A stretch of DNA of 7,195 bases from an uncultured Oscillospiraceae bacterium (lineage in GTDB: Bacteria > Bacillota > Clostridia > Oscillospirales > Oscillospiraceae), in the NCBI GenBank assembly GCA_910585265.1, contig CAJUCA010000093.1:1-7195 (forward strand), written 5' to 3'. The notes beneath the pieces are model-generated. The model was not told where the DNA came from, ran no database searches, and saw nothing but the letters and a program-made list of their open reading frames with translations. The position numbers and the translations under genes were made by a program. Shown piece by piece: positions 1 to 5,344 of the stretch. Numbering within the stretch: position 1 is the stretch's first letter; each line of letters begins with the position of its first letter.

Positions 1-3
1 TTT

Positions 4-40
4 GCGGCCTGCCAGGATATTTCCCTGGCAGGCCGCTTTT
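4..40 (+). terminator. Strong intrinsic terminator
   Basis: A perfect 13-bp stem (4-16 with 24-36) around a 7-base loop is followed by TTTT. It presumably ends the transcript of a gene that lies to the left of the window, or attenuates late transcription before the lysis genes. Confidence 0.85.
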
Positions 41-51
41 CGACAAGCTGA

Positions 52-82
52 GCCCCCGTTTTGTCAATGATAAAACGGGGGC
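52..82. terminator. Second stem-loop, possible terminator
   Basis: An 11-bp perfect inverted repeat (52-62 with 72-82) encloses a 9-base loop. The outer pairs are GC-rich and the inner four are A-T. No clean T-tract follows on either strand, so it may be a processing or stability hairpin ahead of the gene at 115 rather than a terminator. Confidence 0.45.
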
Positions 83-114
83 ATTTCATACCCCCGCCAT
101 GAAAGGAGCCCAAC

Positions 115-468
115 ATGAAACGCTATCAAATCTGGAACGGCACCGACAGCATCATCACCCCCTCCGGGGCGCAGTTCACCGCCCAGGAGTGGGGGGACAA
201 GTTCCCCTGGGTGCGGGCACCGGGGGCCAGGATGATCATCACCACGCCCCCCATCAACGGCGGGTGCGCCGAATACTTTGACGCCTTCATGGATCTGCGC
301 AGGCGGCAGGGGGCGGCGATCACGGACGGCATGACGGACCAGGAGATTCTGGCCGCCATTGAGGACTGGGAGGACAACCCGCCCGTGTCCAATGAGCCTA
401 CGGTGGAGGAGCGCACCGCCGCCGCCCTGGAATTTCTGGCCATGAACAGCCTGCCCGACCAGGTCTGA
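115..468 (+). CDS. Small phage tail-region protein of unknown function
   Basis: Encodes 117 residues. The start is set by AAAGGAG at 102-108, seven bases ahead of the ATG. The N-terminus begins MKRYQIWNGTD, the middle has a hydrophobic stretch with PPINGG, and the C-terminal half is acidic and helical (DQEILAAIEDWED, then EERTAAALEFL). I see no signal peptide, membrane segment or catalytic motif. Proteins of this shape are, from memory, common in gut Clostridia prophages between the tail-fibre genes and the XkdX/holin genes, which is its position here. A tail accessory or assembly role is only an inference from position. Confidence 0.75.
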   Translation: MKRYQIWNGTDSIITPSGAQFTAQEWGDKFPWVRAPGARMIITTPPINGGCAEYFDAFMDLRRRQGAAITDGMTDQEILAAIEDWEDNPPVSNEPTVEERTAAALEFLAMNSLPDQV

Positions 469-484
469 CAAGGAGGATCGCGAA

Positions 485-616
485 ATGAACTATGACACCA
501 TCAAGCGGAATTTCCAGCGGGGCCTGTGGAGCCTGGCCCAGGTGAAGGCGGCGGTGCGCAAGGGCGTGATTACCGTTGCACAATATGAGGAAATTACCGG
601 GGCGCGTTACCAGTAG
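485..616 (+). CDS. XkdX family phage protein
   Basis: A 43-residue ORF with an excellent ribosome site (AAGGAGG at 470-476, eight bases before the ATG). The sequence follows the XkdX pattern: an N-terminal DTIKRNFQRGLWS, then QVKAAVRKGVIT, then QYEEITG. XkdX-like proteins are short phage proteins encoded just upstream of holin and lysin genes, first named in the Bacillus PBSX prophage; their molecular role is not established. The gene lies 16 bases after the previous stop and 37 bases before the holin, so it is almost certainly co-transcribed with them. Confidence 0.85.
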   Translation: MNYDTIKRNFQRGLWSLAQVKAAVRKGVITVAQYEEITGARYQ

Positions 617-653
617 AAACGCCCGCAGGGCAAATCAGCGAGGAGGAATGATC

Positions 654-1130
654 ATGGACAAAACAATCCACAGCATGAAGGCGGCCGTCGCCGCCGCCAT
701 CGGCCTGCTCACCGGCTTATGGGGCTGGCTGGGCTGGCTGGCGGCGGGCTGGATCGCCGCCATGGCTCTGGACTACCTCACCGGGTCGCTGGCGGCGGCC
801 AGGGCCGGGGCGTGGTCCAGCGGCAAGGCCCGGGACGGCATCTGGCACAAGTGCGGCATGGTCGTTGTGGTGGCGGTGGCGGCGGGGACGGATCTGCTGC
901 TGTCGCTGGTGCTGGCCAACCTGCCCCTGGCGGCACTGCCGGTGGAGTACGCCGGGCTGGTGTGCCCGGTGGTGCTGGTGTGGTACATCGTGACGGAGCT
1001 GGGCAGCATGGTGGAGAACGCCGTGGTGATGGGCGCGCCGGTGCCGAAGTGGCTGGTAAAGCTGCTGGCCCTGGGGAAGGACGCGGTGGACAGCGCGGGG
1101 GACAAGCTGGGCGGGGAGGGGAAGGAATGA
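654..1130 (+). CDS. Phage holin (toxin-secretion/phage-lysis holin type)
   Basis: Encodes 158 residues. AGGAGG at 641-646 fits the ATG at 654 (7-base spacing); the ATG at 648 is too close and the open frame further upstream overlaps xkdX. Hydrophobic segments lie at about residues 10-30, 30-48, 68-92 and 100-115. Family-like landmarks are D40-Y-L-T-G, a basic S56-G-K stretch before the third segment, and E115 with GSMVENA after the fourth. The C-terminal tail is charged. These match the holin family whose members include clostridial toxin-secretion holins (BhlA-unrelated, 'holin_4' type). It would form inner-membrane lesions that let the endolysin reach peptidoglycan. The stop overlaps the endolysin start (ATGA at 1127-1130), which indicates translational coupling. 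Confidence 0.9.
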   Translation: MDKTIHSMKAAVAAAIGLLTGLWGWLGWLAAGWIAAMALDYLTGSLAAARAGAWSSGKARDGIWHKCGMVVVVAVAAGTDLLLSLVLANLPLAALPVEYAGLVCPVVLVWYIVTELGSMVENAVVMGAPVPKWLVKLLALGKDAVDSAGDKLGGEGKE

Positions 1131-1981
1131 GGCTGCTCAACTGCCTGCTCACCGCCAACCGCTGCTATCAGGCGGGGCGCGTTATCAAGCCCAAGGGCGT
1201 GATGGTGCACTCCACCGGGGCCAACAACCCCAACCTGCGGCGGTATGTCCAGCCGGTGAGCACGACACCGGACAGGGCTGGGCTGCTGGCCCGGCTGGGC
1301 ACCAACCCCAACGGCAACCACTGGAACCGGGCGGGTCTGAGCGTGTGCGTCCACGGCTTCATCGGGAAGCTGGCGGACGGCTCGGTGGCGGCGGTGCAGA
1401 CCCTGCCCTGGGACCGCCGGGGCTGGCACGCCGGGGACGGCTCCAGCGGAAAGAGTGCCAACGATACCCACATCTCCTTCGAGATCTGCGAGGACGGGCT
1501 GGACGACCCGGACTACTTCGCCCGGGCGTACCGGGAGGCGGTGGAGCTGACCGCTATGCTGTGCAAACAGTACGGCCTGGACCCGCTGGCGGACGGGGTG
1601 GTGATCTGCCACCAGGAGGGATACCGCCGGGGCATCGCCTCCAACCACGGGGACGTGCTCCACTGGTTCCCCCGGTTCGGCAAGAGCATGGACGATTTCC
1701 GGGCGGAGGTGGCGGCGGAGCTGGGCCGGAGGCCGGAGGCTCCGGCGGTGGACGGAAGCAATGACAGGAACGACAAGGAGGAGGACGGCATGGTTTACTA
1801 TGAGCGGCTGGGGGATGTGGCGGACAGCTACAAGACCACCATTCGGAAGCTGATGGAGCGGGGGGCGTTGCGGGGACGCAGCGACCCGGACCCGGACAGC
1901 CTGGAGGATAACGTGCTCAATATTTCGGAGGAGTACTGCCGGGTGATGGCGACGCTGGATAAGCTGGGGGTGCTGGGGTAA
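1127..1981 (+). CDS. Endolysin: N-acetylmuramoyl-L-alanine amidase (Amidase_2) with C-terminal domain
   Basis: Encodes 284 residues. The start ATG overlaps the holin stop. Residues about 18-200 form an Amidase_2/PGRP-like zinc amidase fold: the first ligand is probably H28 in VHSTG, W100-H-A-G follows, and the second ligand is probably H162 in CHQEG, with the third in the S172-N-H-G-D-V-L-H-W-F region (D176 or H174). It would cut the bond between N-acetylmuramic acid and L-alanine. A hydrophilic linker (about 203-221) precedes a 60-residue C-terminal domain, likely for wall binding, whose pattern YKTTIRKLMERGAL...LNISEEYCRVMATLDKLG recurs in Firmicute phage lysins. No signal peptide is visible, so export depends on the holin. 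An internal start at 1790 is described separately. Confidence 0.92.
   Translation: MRLLNCLLTANRCYQAGRVIKPKGVMVHSTGANNPNLRRYVQPVSTTPDRAGLLARLGTNPNGNHWNRAGLSVCVHGFIGKLADGSVAAVQTLPWDRRGWHAGDGSSGKSANDTHISFEICEDGLDDPDYFARAYREAVELTAMLCKQYGLDPLADGVVICHQEGYRRGIASNHGDVLHWFPRFGKSMDDFRAEVAAELGRRPEAPAVDGSNDRNDKEEDGMVYYERLGDVADSYKTTIRKLMERGALRGRSDPDPDSLEDNVLNISEEYCRVMATLDKLGVLG
1775..1792 (+). promoter_or_regulatory. Internal ribosome site and in-frame start inside the endolysin gene
   Basis: AAGGAGGAGG at 1775-1784 lies five bases before an in-frame ATG at 1790 (codon 222). It sits exactly at the boundary between linker and C-terminal domain, so translation from it would yield a free 63-residue domain. 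Secondary starts of this type are known in clostridial phage endolysins CD27L and CTP1L. Confidence 0.6.
1790..1981 (+). CDS. Putative separate endolysin C-terminal domain from the internal start
   Basis: This is the 63-residue in-frame product expected from the ATG at 1790: MVYYERLGDVADSYKTT to the shared stop. It contains the whole helical C-terminal module and none of the amidase. By analogy with CTP1L/CD27L it could assemble with full-length endolysin and tune wall binding. The existence of the product is an inference from the ribosome site and domain boundary; the AAGGAGGAGG also encodes KEED linker residues, so it could be a coincidence of codon use. Confidence 0.45.
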   Translation: MVYYERLGDVADSYKTTIRKLMERGALRGRSDPDPDSLEDNVLNISEEYCRVMATLDKLGVLG

Positions 1982-2008
1982 GCAGAATCACAGGCGGCTG
2001 GGAGTTTG

Positions 2009-2044
2009 CGGAGGGGGGACGCCAGCCAGGCCCTCTCCCCTCCG
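2009..2044. other. GC-rich inverted repeat after the lysis genes
   Basis: CGGAGGGG (2009-2016) is complementary to CCCCTCCG (2037-2044) across a 20-base loop. There is no T-tract. It could be a 3' stability hairpin of the late transcript. The rest of 1982-2153 shows no gene: every frame is short and lacks a ribosome site. Confidence 0.35.
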
Positions 2045-2153
2045 GCGCGATCCGGTGCACCGTGCCGGTCAATGCTCCGCCAGTGAAAAACAGGCGTATT
2101 CCCTGAGAAAACAGTCCGGCCCCGCCTGATTCGGCAAAAAAATGGAAAAATGA

Positions 2154-2182
2154 TTGACAGCTCTGTCTAAACCTGCTATGAT
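2154..2182 (+). promoter_or_regulatory. Near-consensus sigma-A promoter with extended -10
   Basis: TTGACA (2154-2159), a 17-bp spacer, then TATGAT (2177-2182), with TGC directly before the -10. This is a very strong vegetative promoter and would start RNA near 2189. It gives the antitoxin-type gene its own transcription, independent of the phage late operon, as expected for a gene expressed from a silent prophage. Confidence 0.88.
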
Positions 2183-2192
2183 TGAACAGTCA

Positions 2193-2243
2193 TCCCCTCC
2201 AAGATGTTACGAAAGTGTTACAGGACAGCACCGCCGGAGGGGA
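2193..2243 (+). promoter_or_regulatory. Leader hairpin that would hide a ribosome site
   Basis: TCCCCTCC (2193-2200) pairs perfectly with GGAGGGGA (2236-2243) at the very 5' end of the predicted transcript. The 3' arm contains the GGAGG that would serve the 19-codon ORF at 2245. The loop carries two direct TGTTAC copies (2205-2210 and 2216-2221), one helical turn apart, a possible protein site. Confidence 0.4.
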
Positions 2244-2244
2244 A

Positions 2245-2304
2245 ATGAGGCGATACAAGGAGTCCTTTTTCCGTCAATGCGGACAGACCCTTCGCATAGA
2301 TTAA
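2245..2304 (+). CDS. Possible 19-residue leader peptide
   Basis: ATG at 2245 opens MRRYKESFFRQCGQTLRID and stops at 2304, between the promoter and the Panacea gene. GGAGG lies four bases upstream, a tight spacing. I recognise no family. It could be a regulatory upstream ORF or chance. The long leader (about 157 bases) makes some post-transcriptional control plausible. Confidence 0.25.
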   Translation: MRRYKESFFRQCGQTLRID

Positions 2305-2345
2305 AGGGACGCTTGTTATCGTTGTTGCAAAGGAGGTGGGCACAA

Positions 2346-2816
2346 ATGTGTAAAGTGGCGGACGCCGCCATGGCCATGGTCAACCGCTCCATTGAGCTGG
2401 CTGGAGAAACCGGAGACGAGTCCTACTACATGGACTTTGTCAAGCTCCACAAGCTGCTGTACCTGGCACAGTGCCTCATGCTGGTCCAGTACGGCCAGCA
2501 GATGTTCGATGAAAAAATCACAGCGCACCAATGCGGGCCCTATGTGGCGGATCTTCATTTCATCCCCCGCTGCCGCGGTTTTGGCGAAATTAAAAACCCC
2601 TTTTCCAAATCAGAGTTTGTCCGTCCTTCCTACCGGCGGATGAAGGTGATTGAGCAGGTGCTGGGAGAGTTTGGCCGGAACAGCACCGAGGAGCTAATCC
2701 AGTACACAAAGGAAACCCCCGCCTACTGTGCGGCGGCAGACGGGATCGAAGGGGACTACAGGCCGGAGATCACACAGGAGCAAATGCTCCAAAGCACAAC
2801 CTACAGCATCAGTTAA
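2346..2816 (+). CDS. Panacea/DUF4065 (SocA-like) antitoxin-type protein
   Basis: Encodes 156 residues. The open frame extends further up, but AAAGGAGGTG at 2329-2338 fixes the ATG at 2346 and the promoter at 2154 lies inside the extension. The diagnostic region is at residues 29-72: MDFVKLHKLLYLAQ, then FDEKITAHQCGPYVADLHF, the pattern of the Panacea (DUF4065, GepA/SocA) domain. Known Panacea proteins are antitoxins that neutralise many unrelated toxins by direct binding; SocA of Caulobacter is a proteolytic adaptor for its toxin SocB. No DNA-binding extension is evident, so this appears to be the bare domain. The candidate partner is the four-TM protein downstream, though a terminator separates them. 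It is flanked by the phage lysis genes, so it is prophage cargo. Confidence 0.82.
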   Translation: MCKVADAAMAMVNRSIELAGETGDESYYMDFVKLHKLLYLAQCLMLVQYGQQMFDEKITAHQCGPYVADLHFIPRCRGFGEIKNPFSKSEFVRPSYRRMKVIEQVLGEFGRNSTEELIQYTKETPAYCAAADGIEGDYRPEITQEQMLQSTTYSIS

Positions 2817-2820
2817 ACAT

Positions 2821-2852
2821 ACTCCGCAGCCCCTTGGTTGCGGAGTGTTTTT
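2821..2852 (+). terminator. Intrinsic terminator after the Panacea gene
   Basis: ACTCCGCA (2821-2828) pairs with TGCGGAGT (2839-2846) around a 10-base loop, followed by GTTTTT. It starts five bases after the stop codon, so most transcripts should end here and the downstream gene should receive read-through or use its own promoter. Confidence 0.85.
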
Positions 2853-2882
2853 CGCCAGTTTTTGGCCGTTTTTGCCGTTTTA
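2847..2882. repeat. Phased T-tract repeats (possible curved DNA)
   Basis: Four imperfect copies of GTTTTT(N)GCC begin at 2847, 2858, 2868 and 2877, spaced 11, 10 and 9 bp. T-tracts in phase with the helical turn bend DNA. They fill the gap between the terminator and the next gene and could act as an upstream promoter element, although no clear -35/-10 pair follows. Confidence 0.4.
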
Positions 2883-2917
2883 GTGCGCTTCCCCCGCAAA
2901 AAGAGGATAAGAAGGGT

Positions 2918-4219
2918 ATGAGGGTCATGGAGGAGAAAAACAGATGGGGCAGCCTGCTGGAGGATTCCTTTTTTGATCATATATCGGGACGCCTGTGCCA
3001 TGAAGATGTTCAGAGGCTGCTGAACGTGATCGGGAATGAATTCTATCTCAAAAACGTCTCATTTGGTTCTGGAGACAGCAAGTGGGAAATTAAGGCGTCC
3101 CCCATCCGAAAAGAGACCATAGGGTACAAAGCCCAGGAACTCAAATCAACGCTGGCAGAATGGCTGTGCCAATCCACCAAGGGCGAGCTGATGCCACCCT
3201 CGGTGGATGACGCCGGCTGGGCAGGCCTCTTTTATGTGGAGCCAAAATTCCAGGCCTATGTTTTCCAGCTGCTGGATACCTTGATCTCCCGCACACAGAG
3301 CACACTGCCGGGCAAGGAACAGGTTCTCTCTTACCAGGAGCGGGCAAGGGCCGCGGCGTGGGATACCGCGACGGAGTTTGAGGACGAGGTTGGAAAAGCG
3401 GAGGCCGCGCGCATATCCGCGGAGGCGGCCAAGGAGGCGGCGGACAGTGCCAAAGCCACCGCGGACAGCATCATGCCCAATATGCTGACCACCTTGGGCG
3501 TATTTGTCGCCATTATCATCGCTGTGGTGGCCTGCTATCTGAGCCTGGTTTTGTCGGACCCCTATGTCCAGACCTGTCCCGGCGAGGTACCCAAAACGCT
3601 GAACATCGTCATGCTCCTCCTGATGGGCCATATCCTGTTGAACATCATCTTCCTGCTGCTCTACCTGATCTCCAAAATGTCCGCCCATCCCCTGTCCTGC
3701 CACTGTCTGGTGGGGGATCAGTCAGACTGCCAGAAATGCAAGCCTGATCTGCGGGCCCGGTGCCGCTTCCGGCACAAGCTCTGGCTCCGGTATCCCTATG
3801 TCGTGGCCATGAACGGGGCGTTTGTGACAGCCTACTGTGCCCTGGGCCTGTGGCATCTGGTGCGCCGCTATTTTGGAGCGTCCATCGACGCGGCACTGGC
3901 GGGCGGCTGGCACTATGCCGCCCTGGTGGTGGGGACCGCCGCAGTGCTTATGGCCGCCGCCGCAATCTTTGTATTCCACTTCTTCCTGCGCAGTCCCCGT
4001 CACAAGTTAGAGGCCGATCAGAAGCGGGAACAGAAGAAACGGGAATCCACGCAGAAAAAGGTACGAAAAATAGAGCATGAGCGCAGATCCATCCGCAAGC
4101 TGGAAAAGGAGTTCAACCAGCAGCAGAAGCGGATCATGGATCTTGAGGAAGCTGTGAACCAGATGCAGGCACAGTTAACGCGATATCAGCAGGAACGCGA
4201 CAACACCCCGATCCCATAA
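2918..4219 (+). CDS. Four-TM protein with Cys cluster and coiled-coil tail, unknown function
   Basis: Encodes 433 residues from the ATG at 2918 (AGAGG upstream); the ATG at 2927 is an equal alternative. Residues 1-150 look soluble and mixed. Residues 153-185 are an Ala/Glu/Lys-rich helix leading into TM1 (about 190-212). TM2 is about 228-251, TM3 294-315, TM4 333-357. Between TM2 and TM3 lies C261-x-C263-x7-C271-x2-C274-x7-C282, which resembles a metal-binding site. After TM4 a strongly basic coiled coil runs to about 427. Positive residues after TM2 and TM4 suggest that both termini and the Cys loop face the cytoplasm. I recognise no family. Next to a Panacea gene in prophage cargo, a membrane-acting toxin or abortive-infection effector is a reasonable hypothesis, not a demonstrated role. 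Confidence 0.75.
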   Translation: MRVMEEKNRWGSLLEDSFFDHISGRLCHEDVQRLLNVIGNEFYLKNVSFGSGDSKWEIKASPIRKETIGYKAQELKSTLAEWLCQSTKGELMPPSVDDAGWAGLFYVEPKFQAYVFQLLDTLISRTQSTLPGKEQVLSYQERARAAAWDTATEFEDEVGKAEAARISAEAAKEAADSAKATADSIMPNMLTTLGVFVAIIIAVVACYLSLVLSDPYVQTCPGEVPKTLNIVMLLLMGHILLNIIFLLLYLISKMSAHPLSCHCLVGDQSDCQKCKPDLRARCRFRHKLWLRYPYVVAMNGAFVTAYCALGLWHLVRRYFGASIDAALAGGWHYAALVVGTAAVLMAAAAIFVFHFFLRSPRHKLEADQKREQKKRESTQKKVRKIEHERRSIRKLEKEFNQQQKRIMDLEEAVNQMQAQLTRYQQERDNTPIP

Positions 4220-4231
4220 CCGGGGTGTTGT
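4200..4231. terminator. Hairpin across the stop codon of the four-TM gene
   Basis: An 11-bp perfect inverted repeat (4200-4210 with 4221-4231) has the TAA stop at the end of its loop. No T-tract follows, so it may protect the mRNA end or help the next hairpin terminate. Confidence 0.5.
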
Positions 4232-4237
4232 GCCGCA

Positions 4238-4283
4238 AACAGGAGGACAACCCGATCTGTCAGCCGCCCTCCTGTTCTATTTT
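4238..4283 (+). terminator. Likely terminator between convergent transcripts
   Basis: AACAGGAGG (4238-4246) pairs with CCTCCTGTT (4268-4276) and is followed by CTATTTTG. The T-rich side serves the + strand, i.e. the four-TM gene; the minus-strand side lacks T's. It separates that gene from the convergent regulatory operon. Confidence 0.6.
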
Positions 4284-4376
4284 GCCAACGGTCTCCTCAA
4301 ATTCTCTGACCCACTCCCTGCACGCCCACTCGATTTCCTTGATGCTGAACGCGGTGCGCTCAGCCGCTGTCCACAC
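4260..4376 (-). CDS. Possible 38-residue protein after the Spo0A-domain gene
   Basis: A GTG at 4376 opens MWTAAERTAFSIKEIEWACR and continues EWVREFEETVGKIEQEGG to a TGA at 4260. It overlaps the end of the Spo0A-domain gene by 17 bases in another frame. The composition is that of a normal amphipathic helical protein and codon third positions match the neighbours, unlike the shadow frames around it. The weak points are the GTG start and a ribosome site (GGGGG at 4384-4380) that is too near. Alternatively it is a frameshifted C-terminal extension of the Spo0A-domain protein. No family recognised. Confidence 0.35.
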   Translation of the reverse strand: MWTAAERTAFSIKEIEWACREWVREFEETVGKIEQEGG

Positions 4377-4701
4377 AGGCCCCCATGAGAATCGCCAGGA
4401 AGCTGGCGTTGTTGGGCCTGCGGGCCAGGGGGAATCCCGCCAGCTCCAGGAGCAGCGGGCGGTTTTTGTCCCAGGCCGTGCCCGAAACCGTGCGGATGTT
4501 GCGTTCCACCCGCTGGCTGGTTGTGTGGCAGCGGCGGGCCACGTCCGGGTAAATCCGCTTGGTGATCAGCCGCAGGCGGGCCGGGTCCTCCAGCGAGAGC
4601 TGGACGGCGCACACCGTACAGGAGAACCCGGCGTAGTTCTCGGTGACGCCCAGGCGGCGCAGCAGGCTCCGGATTTCTTGGGCGGAAAGCTCCGGCGTCA
4701 T
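4360..4701 (-). CDS. Stand-alone Spo0A C-terminal (DNA-binding) domain protein
   Basis: Encodes 113 residues. GGAGGTGAT upstream and an ATGA overlap with the XRE gene stop fix the start at 4701. The core ITKRIYPDVARRCHTTSQRV then ERNIR...AW (residues 46-77) is the Spo0A effector-domain signature (ITK-x-YP-x-IA...T...RVER-IR...AW), and RPNNASFLAIL near residues 95-105 matches its C-terminal helix. The receiver domain that carries the phosphorylated Asp in Spo0A is absent. Spo0A binds 0A boxes to control sporulation entry; this protein presumably binds DNA constitutively or with its XRE partner. It could interfere with host sporulation control or regulate the prophage. The family call is strong, the role inferred. 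Confidence 0.8.
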   Translation of the reverse strand: MTPELSAQEIRSLLRRLGVTENYAGFSCTVCAVQLSLEDPARLRLITKRIYPDVARRCHTTSQRVERNIRTVSGTAWDKNRPLLLELAGFPLARRPNNASFLAILMGACVDSG

Positions 4702-5027
4702 TGGCAAATCACCTCCAGAATCCGCTGGAAGTGGTAGACGACCTCCTCCTGCTCCTGCTTGGAGAGGCCCCGCAGCCAGTCCACAGACTGGAGCAGATAC
4801 CAAACCAGGTCGGCTTTTTCCGCCAGACGGCTGTCGCTGGTCAGGCTGTCCAGCGGCAGCCCGTCGGCGATGCGCAGCGCGGTATCTAAGGTGGTGTTGC
4901 CACTGTTCCGGACCGATTGCAGGGTGGATTTGGGAATCCCAATCTCCCTTGAAAATTCTCCCACGGACTGGTTCCGGTACCGCCGGATGGTTTCCAGATT
5001 TTTCGCGAATATTTCATGCTTTTCCAA
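4698..5027 (-). CDS. XRE-type HTH repressor-like protein
   Basis: Encodes 109 residues from a TTG at 5027 with GGGGGG at 5039-5034 upstream. Residues about 7-55 form a helix-turn-helix: IFAKNLETIRRYRNQSVGEF, then REIGIPKSTLQSV as recognition region, then TTLDTALRIADGLPL. The C-terminal half (about 65-109) is helical with a WYLL...VDWLRGLSKQEQEEVV stretch and may dimerise. The open frame continues to an ATG at 5150 that has AAAGGAAG upstream, but the extra 41 residues are Pro/Arg-rich and would cover the 17-bp palindrome, so I prefer the TTG. It is first in a two- or three-gene operon and probably represses itself, perhaps as the prophage or module regulator. Confidence 0.78.
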   Translation of the reverse strand: MEKHEIFAKNLETIRRYRNQSVGEFSREIGIPKSTLQSVRNSGNTTLDTALRIADGLPLDSLTSDSRLAEKADLVWYLLQSVDWLRGLSKQEQEEVVYHFQRILEVICQ

Positions 5028-5040
5028 CAGAATCCCCCCG

Positions 5041-5057
5041 TCCTTATGGCATAAGGA
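5041..5057. promoter_or_regulatory. Perfect 17-bp palindrome, likely XRE operator
   Basis: TCCTTATG G CATAAGGA is a perfect inverted repeat with one central base, ending 14 bases before the TTG start of the XRE gene. A weak minus-strand promoter (TTGGGA at 5076-5071, 17 bp, TATGCC at 5053-5048) would have its -10 inside it, so bound repressor would block transcription. Confidence 0.65.
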
Positions 5058-5194
5058 TAGCGGAAATTCGTCCCAATGTGGCGGCCGGGGATTGGGCCCC
5101 GCGTGCGGGGTTTCGCCTGGCCTCCGGGCGGCGGGTGTTTGTTTTGGCATAACGCTTCTTCCTTTCTGGTTTTGTTGGAATGGCGTTATGCTGG

Positions 5195-5230
5195 GCGGCC
5201 CCCGGCACGCCGGAGAGGGCCGCTTGTTTT
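5195..5230 (+). terminator. Plus-strand terminator-like hairpin
   Basis: GCGGCCC (5195-5201) pairs with GGGCCGC (5217-5223), extended inside by CCGGC/GCCGG, and TTGTTTT follows. It points along the + strand, although the nearby gene is on the minus strand; it may stop antisense transcription or be left from another phage gene order. Confidence 0.5.
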
Positions 5231-5253
5231 GCGGGGTGCCACACGATATGCAA

Positions 5254-5264
5254 CACAAATTGTG
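5254..5264. promoter_or_regulatory. Small palindrome upstream of the regulatory operon
   Basis: CACAA A TTGTG is a perfect 5+1+5 palindrome between the tRNA remnant and the XRE operon. It could be a regulator or integrase/excisionase site near the att boundary. It is short, so chance is possible. Confidence 0.25.
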
Positions 5265-5301
5265 CGCTATTTGCTCTAATCATTGCGGAGCGGGGACTTT
5301 T

Positions 5302-5340
5302 GGGGGGAGTGGGCGGGTTCGACTCCCGCCTCGCACACCA
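5302..5340 (+). tRNA. 3' part of a tRNA gene (probable attR remnant)
   Basis: The 3' end is canonical: T-stem GCGGG/CCCGC (5313-5317, 5325-5329), T-loop TTCGACT, acceptor strand CTCGCAC (5330-5336), discriminator A and encoded CCA to 5340. The matching GTGCGAG acceptor strand, a proper D-arm and an anticodon stem are absent upstream. A GTGCG at 5262-5266 pairs with only the outer five acceptor positions and the body between does not fold. This is what remains on the host side when a phage integrates into the 3' end of a + strand tRNA gene; the complete copy would lie at the far left of the prophage, outside the window. Identity of the tRNA cannot be read because the anticodon is missing. Confidence 0.72.
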
Positions 5341-5344
5341 CGTC

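Noticed and set aside
719..1126. Open frame extending the endolysin frame upstream through the holin gene
   Set aside because: Gly/Arg-rich shadow of the GC-rich holin gene; the amidase begins at the ATGA overlap at 1127.
773..1663. Long minus-strand open frame opposite holin and endolysin
   Set aside because: Low-complexity Pro/Ala/Val/His composition typical of an antisense shadow in GC-rich DNA, no ribosome site or domain.
5027..5150. N-terminal extension of the XRE protein from the ATG at 5150
   Set aside because: Pro/Arg-rich, unlike XRE proteins, and covers the palindrome; it does have a fair ribosome site, so it is not fully excluded.
5267..5273. CTATTTG as an alternative left end of the IS (7-base match to the donor loop CAAATAG)
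   Set aside because: It matches the donor guide slightly better, but it would put the tRNA remnant and its terminator inside the element, the left target guide would not fit, and the junction promoter would be lost. The end at 5387 explains more.
5262..5340. A complete 79-base tRNA starting at GTGCG
   Set aside because: Only five of seven acceptor pairs form, the D-stem needs wobbles and no anticodon stem exists. Only the 3' part is supported.
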